Assembly (NCBI GenBank): GCA_046542305.1
Contig: JBKHBQ010000174.1
Span: forward strand, 1-8,449
Length of the DNA: 8,449 nucleotides
Direction of reading: 5' to 3'
DNA from: JBKHBQ01 sp046542305
Lineage (GTDB): Bacteria > Bacteroidota > Bacteroidia > Bacteroidales > 4484-276
Shown: positions 7,564-8,449 of the stretch, piece after piece
Layout: each line of letters opens with the position of its first letter
Position numbering within the stretch: position 1 is the first letter of the stretch
Translations under genes and position numbers: made by a program
Notes under the pieces: model-generated
Seen by the model: the letters and a program-made list of their open reading frames with translations, nothing else
What the model was told of the DNA's origin: nothing
Databases searched by the model: none

Positions 7564-8295
7564 ATGGAAGTAGAAAAAGATCCGATTCTCGACAAGTACA
7601 GCGATCAGCTAAAGAAAGCCTTCGAATCCAAAAGCTGGAACGAAATAAAAGCCCACGACTCCTGGACGGTGTTCAAAGTGATGTCGGAAATGGTGGACGG
7701 TTTCGAGAAGATGGCACGCATCGGGCCAAGCGTTTCCATTTTCGGCTCGGCGCGCAGCAGGGAAAACGACCCCAACTACCGGCTGGCCGAAGAAATTGCC
7801 TACCTGCTCACCAAGAAAGGCTGGGGCATCATCACCGGCGGCGGCCCCGGCATCATGGAAGCCGCCAACAAGGGTGCACACTTCGGCGGCGGAAAATCCG
7901 TGGGGCTCAACATCGAACTGCCGCACGAGCAGCGCCCCAACCCGTTTATCGACAACGACAAACTGCTGAGCTTCGACTATTTCTACGTGCGAAAGGTCAT
8001 GTTCATGAAATACTCGCAGGGCTACATCATTTTGCCCGGCGGCTTCGGAACCCTCGACGAAATGTTTGAGGCCATCACCCTTATCCAGACCCACAAAATG
8101 GTGCGATTCCCTGTGGTGCTCGTCAGGAAAAGCTACTGGCAGGGACTTATCGACTGGATCGACCAGCAACTCCTGGCCGGCGAGATGATCTCCATGGGCG
8201 ACATGAAGATGTTCCGCCTCGTCGACACCGCCGAGGAAGCCGTGGAACACATCGAAAAATTCTATGCCAAATACGACATCAAACCCAACTTCTAA
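7564..8295 (+). CDS. LOG/TIGR00730-family Rossmann-fold protein, putative nucleotide 5'-monophosphate phosphoribohydrolase
   Basis: 243 residues from the ATG at 7564. The family diagnostic is PGGFGTLDE at 158-166, preceded by SIFGSAR (58-64), TGGGPGIMEAANKGAHFGG (91-109) and FYVRKVMFMKYSQGYIILPGG around 140-160 (partial motif; key residues Arg143 and Lys144). These match the lysine-decarboxylase-like/LOG fold. Members that have been studied split cytokinin riboside 5'-monophosphate or AMP into base and ribose 5-phosphate; lysine decarboxylase activity is an old misannotation. A helical extension of about 50 residues precedes the Rossmann core, as in the longer LOG subgroup. It is soluble and cytosolic, with no signal peptide or membrane segment. 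The start lies one base after the uvrA stop and has no close Shine-Dalgarno (AGGA at 7544-7547 is 16 bases away), so translation may be coupled to uvrA. Its real substrate in this organism is unknown, and any tie to DNA repair or nucleotide salvage is inference from position. Confidence 0.92.
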   Translation: MEVEKDPILDKYSDQLKKAFESKSWNEIKAHDSWTVFKVMSEMVDGFEKMARIGPSVSIFGSARSRENDPNYRLAEEIAYLLTKKGWGIITGGGPGIMEAANKGAHFGGGKSVGLNIELPHEQRPNPFIDNDKLLSFDYFYVRKVMFMKYSQGYIILPGGFGTLDEMFEAITLIQTHKMVRFPVVLVRKSYWQGLIDWIDQQLLAGEMISMGDMKMFRLVDTAEEAVEHIEKFYAKYDIKPNF

Positions 8296-8299
8296 TCGT

Positions 8300-8360
8300 A
8301 AAAAGTTTTTGAAATACCGCAGCGGGAGCGCAAAAAATTTTTCAAAAAAGTTTTGGTAAT
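8300..8360 (+). repeat. Short imperfect direct repeat upstream of the tRNA promoter
   Basis: Two 16-base strings 45 bases apart (8300-8315 and 8345-8360) agree at 14 of 16 positions, both beginning AAAAAGTTTT. The second copy contains the -33 element of the tRNA promoter. The first has TTTTTG but no TAnnTTTG at the proper distance, so it is not an obvious second promoter. The 21-base stretch between the copies at 8331-8351 is mostly A and T runs. No rho-independent terminator for the uvrA operon is visible here: the only GC-rich hairpin (CGC/GCG, 8318-8330) has three base pairs and is followed by A rather than T. Confidence 0.4.
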
Positions 8361-8382
8361 ATCAAATTTGATTATACTTTTG
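8351..8382 (+). promoter_or_regulatory. Bacteroidota-type promoter for the tRNA-Gly gene
   Basis: A -33 element TTTTG at 8351-8355 is separated by 19 bases from TACTTTTG at 8375-8382. This matches TTTG-N19-TAnnTTTG, the consensus used by the Bacteroidota primary sigma factor. The G of the -7 box is 12 bases before the mature tRNA start at 8395, so transcription would begin around 8387-8390 with a very short leader. A-rich sequence directly upstream (8332-8349) could act as an UP-like element. This makes the tRNA independent of the uvrA operon. Confidence 0.75.
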
Positions 8383-8394
8383 CACCTCGCAAAT

Positions 8395-8449
<55 letters not shown>

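Noticed and set aside
7609..8250. Open frame of 213 codons on the minus strand opposite the LOG-family gene
   Set aside because: It is a shadow of a gene with the full PGGxGTxxE motif; its His- and Val-rich product is typical of reverse-frame translation.
8296..8350. Possible rho-independent terminator after the LOG-family gene
   Set aside because: The GC-rich segment forms at most three base pairs and is followed by A residues. The A/T runs are better explained as sequence upstream of the tRNA promoter.

Overview
The window looks like chromosomal DNA from a member of the Bacteroidota, probably Bacteroidales-like. Four things in the sequence point there: a very large secreted protein ending in a type IX secretion (T9SS) type A sorting domain, promoters of the Bacteroidota form (TTTG, 19 bp, TAnnTTTG), poor Shine-Dalgarno signals at most starts, and a UvrA whose first zinc finger carries the C-P-T-T variant. 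Coding regions are moderately GC-rich and the gaps between genes are AT-rich. The assignment rests on motif recognition only, because no search could be run.

Left part, minus strand. Two genes read leftward. The first in transcription order (582-4391) encodes a ~1270-residue secreted multidomain protein. From the N-terminus it has a signal peptide, a papain-like (C1A-type) cysteine peptidase domain with a recognisable Gln/Cys/His/Asn set, a calcium-loop-like insert inside the catalytic domain, an Ig-like domain split by a nested beta-sandwich, two Ig/CARDB-like domains, a ThuA/glutamine-amidotransferase-like alpha/beta domain, and a T9SS sorting domain. After a 79-bp gap comes the N-terminal 167 residues of an MBOAT/AlgI-type membrane O-acyltransferase (1-502), whose C-terminal part lies outside the window. 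Both genes have an identical 12-base element containing TACATTTG upstream.

Right part, plus strand. Across a divergent intergenic region lie uvrA (4647-7562, damage-recognition ATPase of nucleotide excision repair) and, one base after its stop, a LOG/TIGR00730-family nucleotide phosphoribohydrolase-like gene (7564-8295). These two are almost certainly co-transcribed. Next comes a near-consensus Bacteroidota promoter that drives a tRNA-Gly(GCC) gene cut off by the right end of the window.

I see no mobile element, CRISPR array, integrase or defence gene. The parts that deserve attention are the architecture of the large peptidase and a few start-site and zinc-finger details. I do not see a convincing undescribed multi-gene system here.
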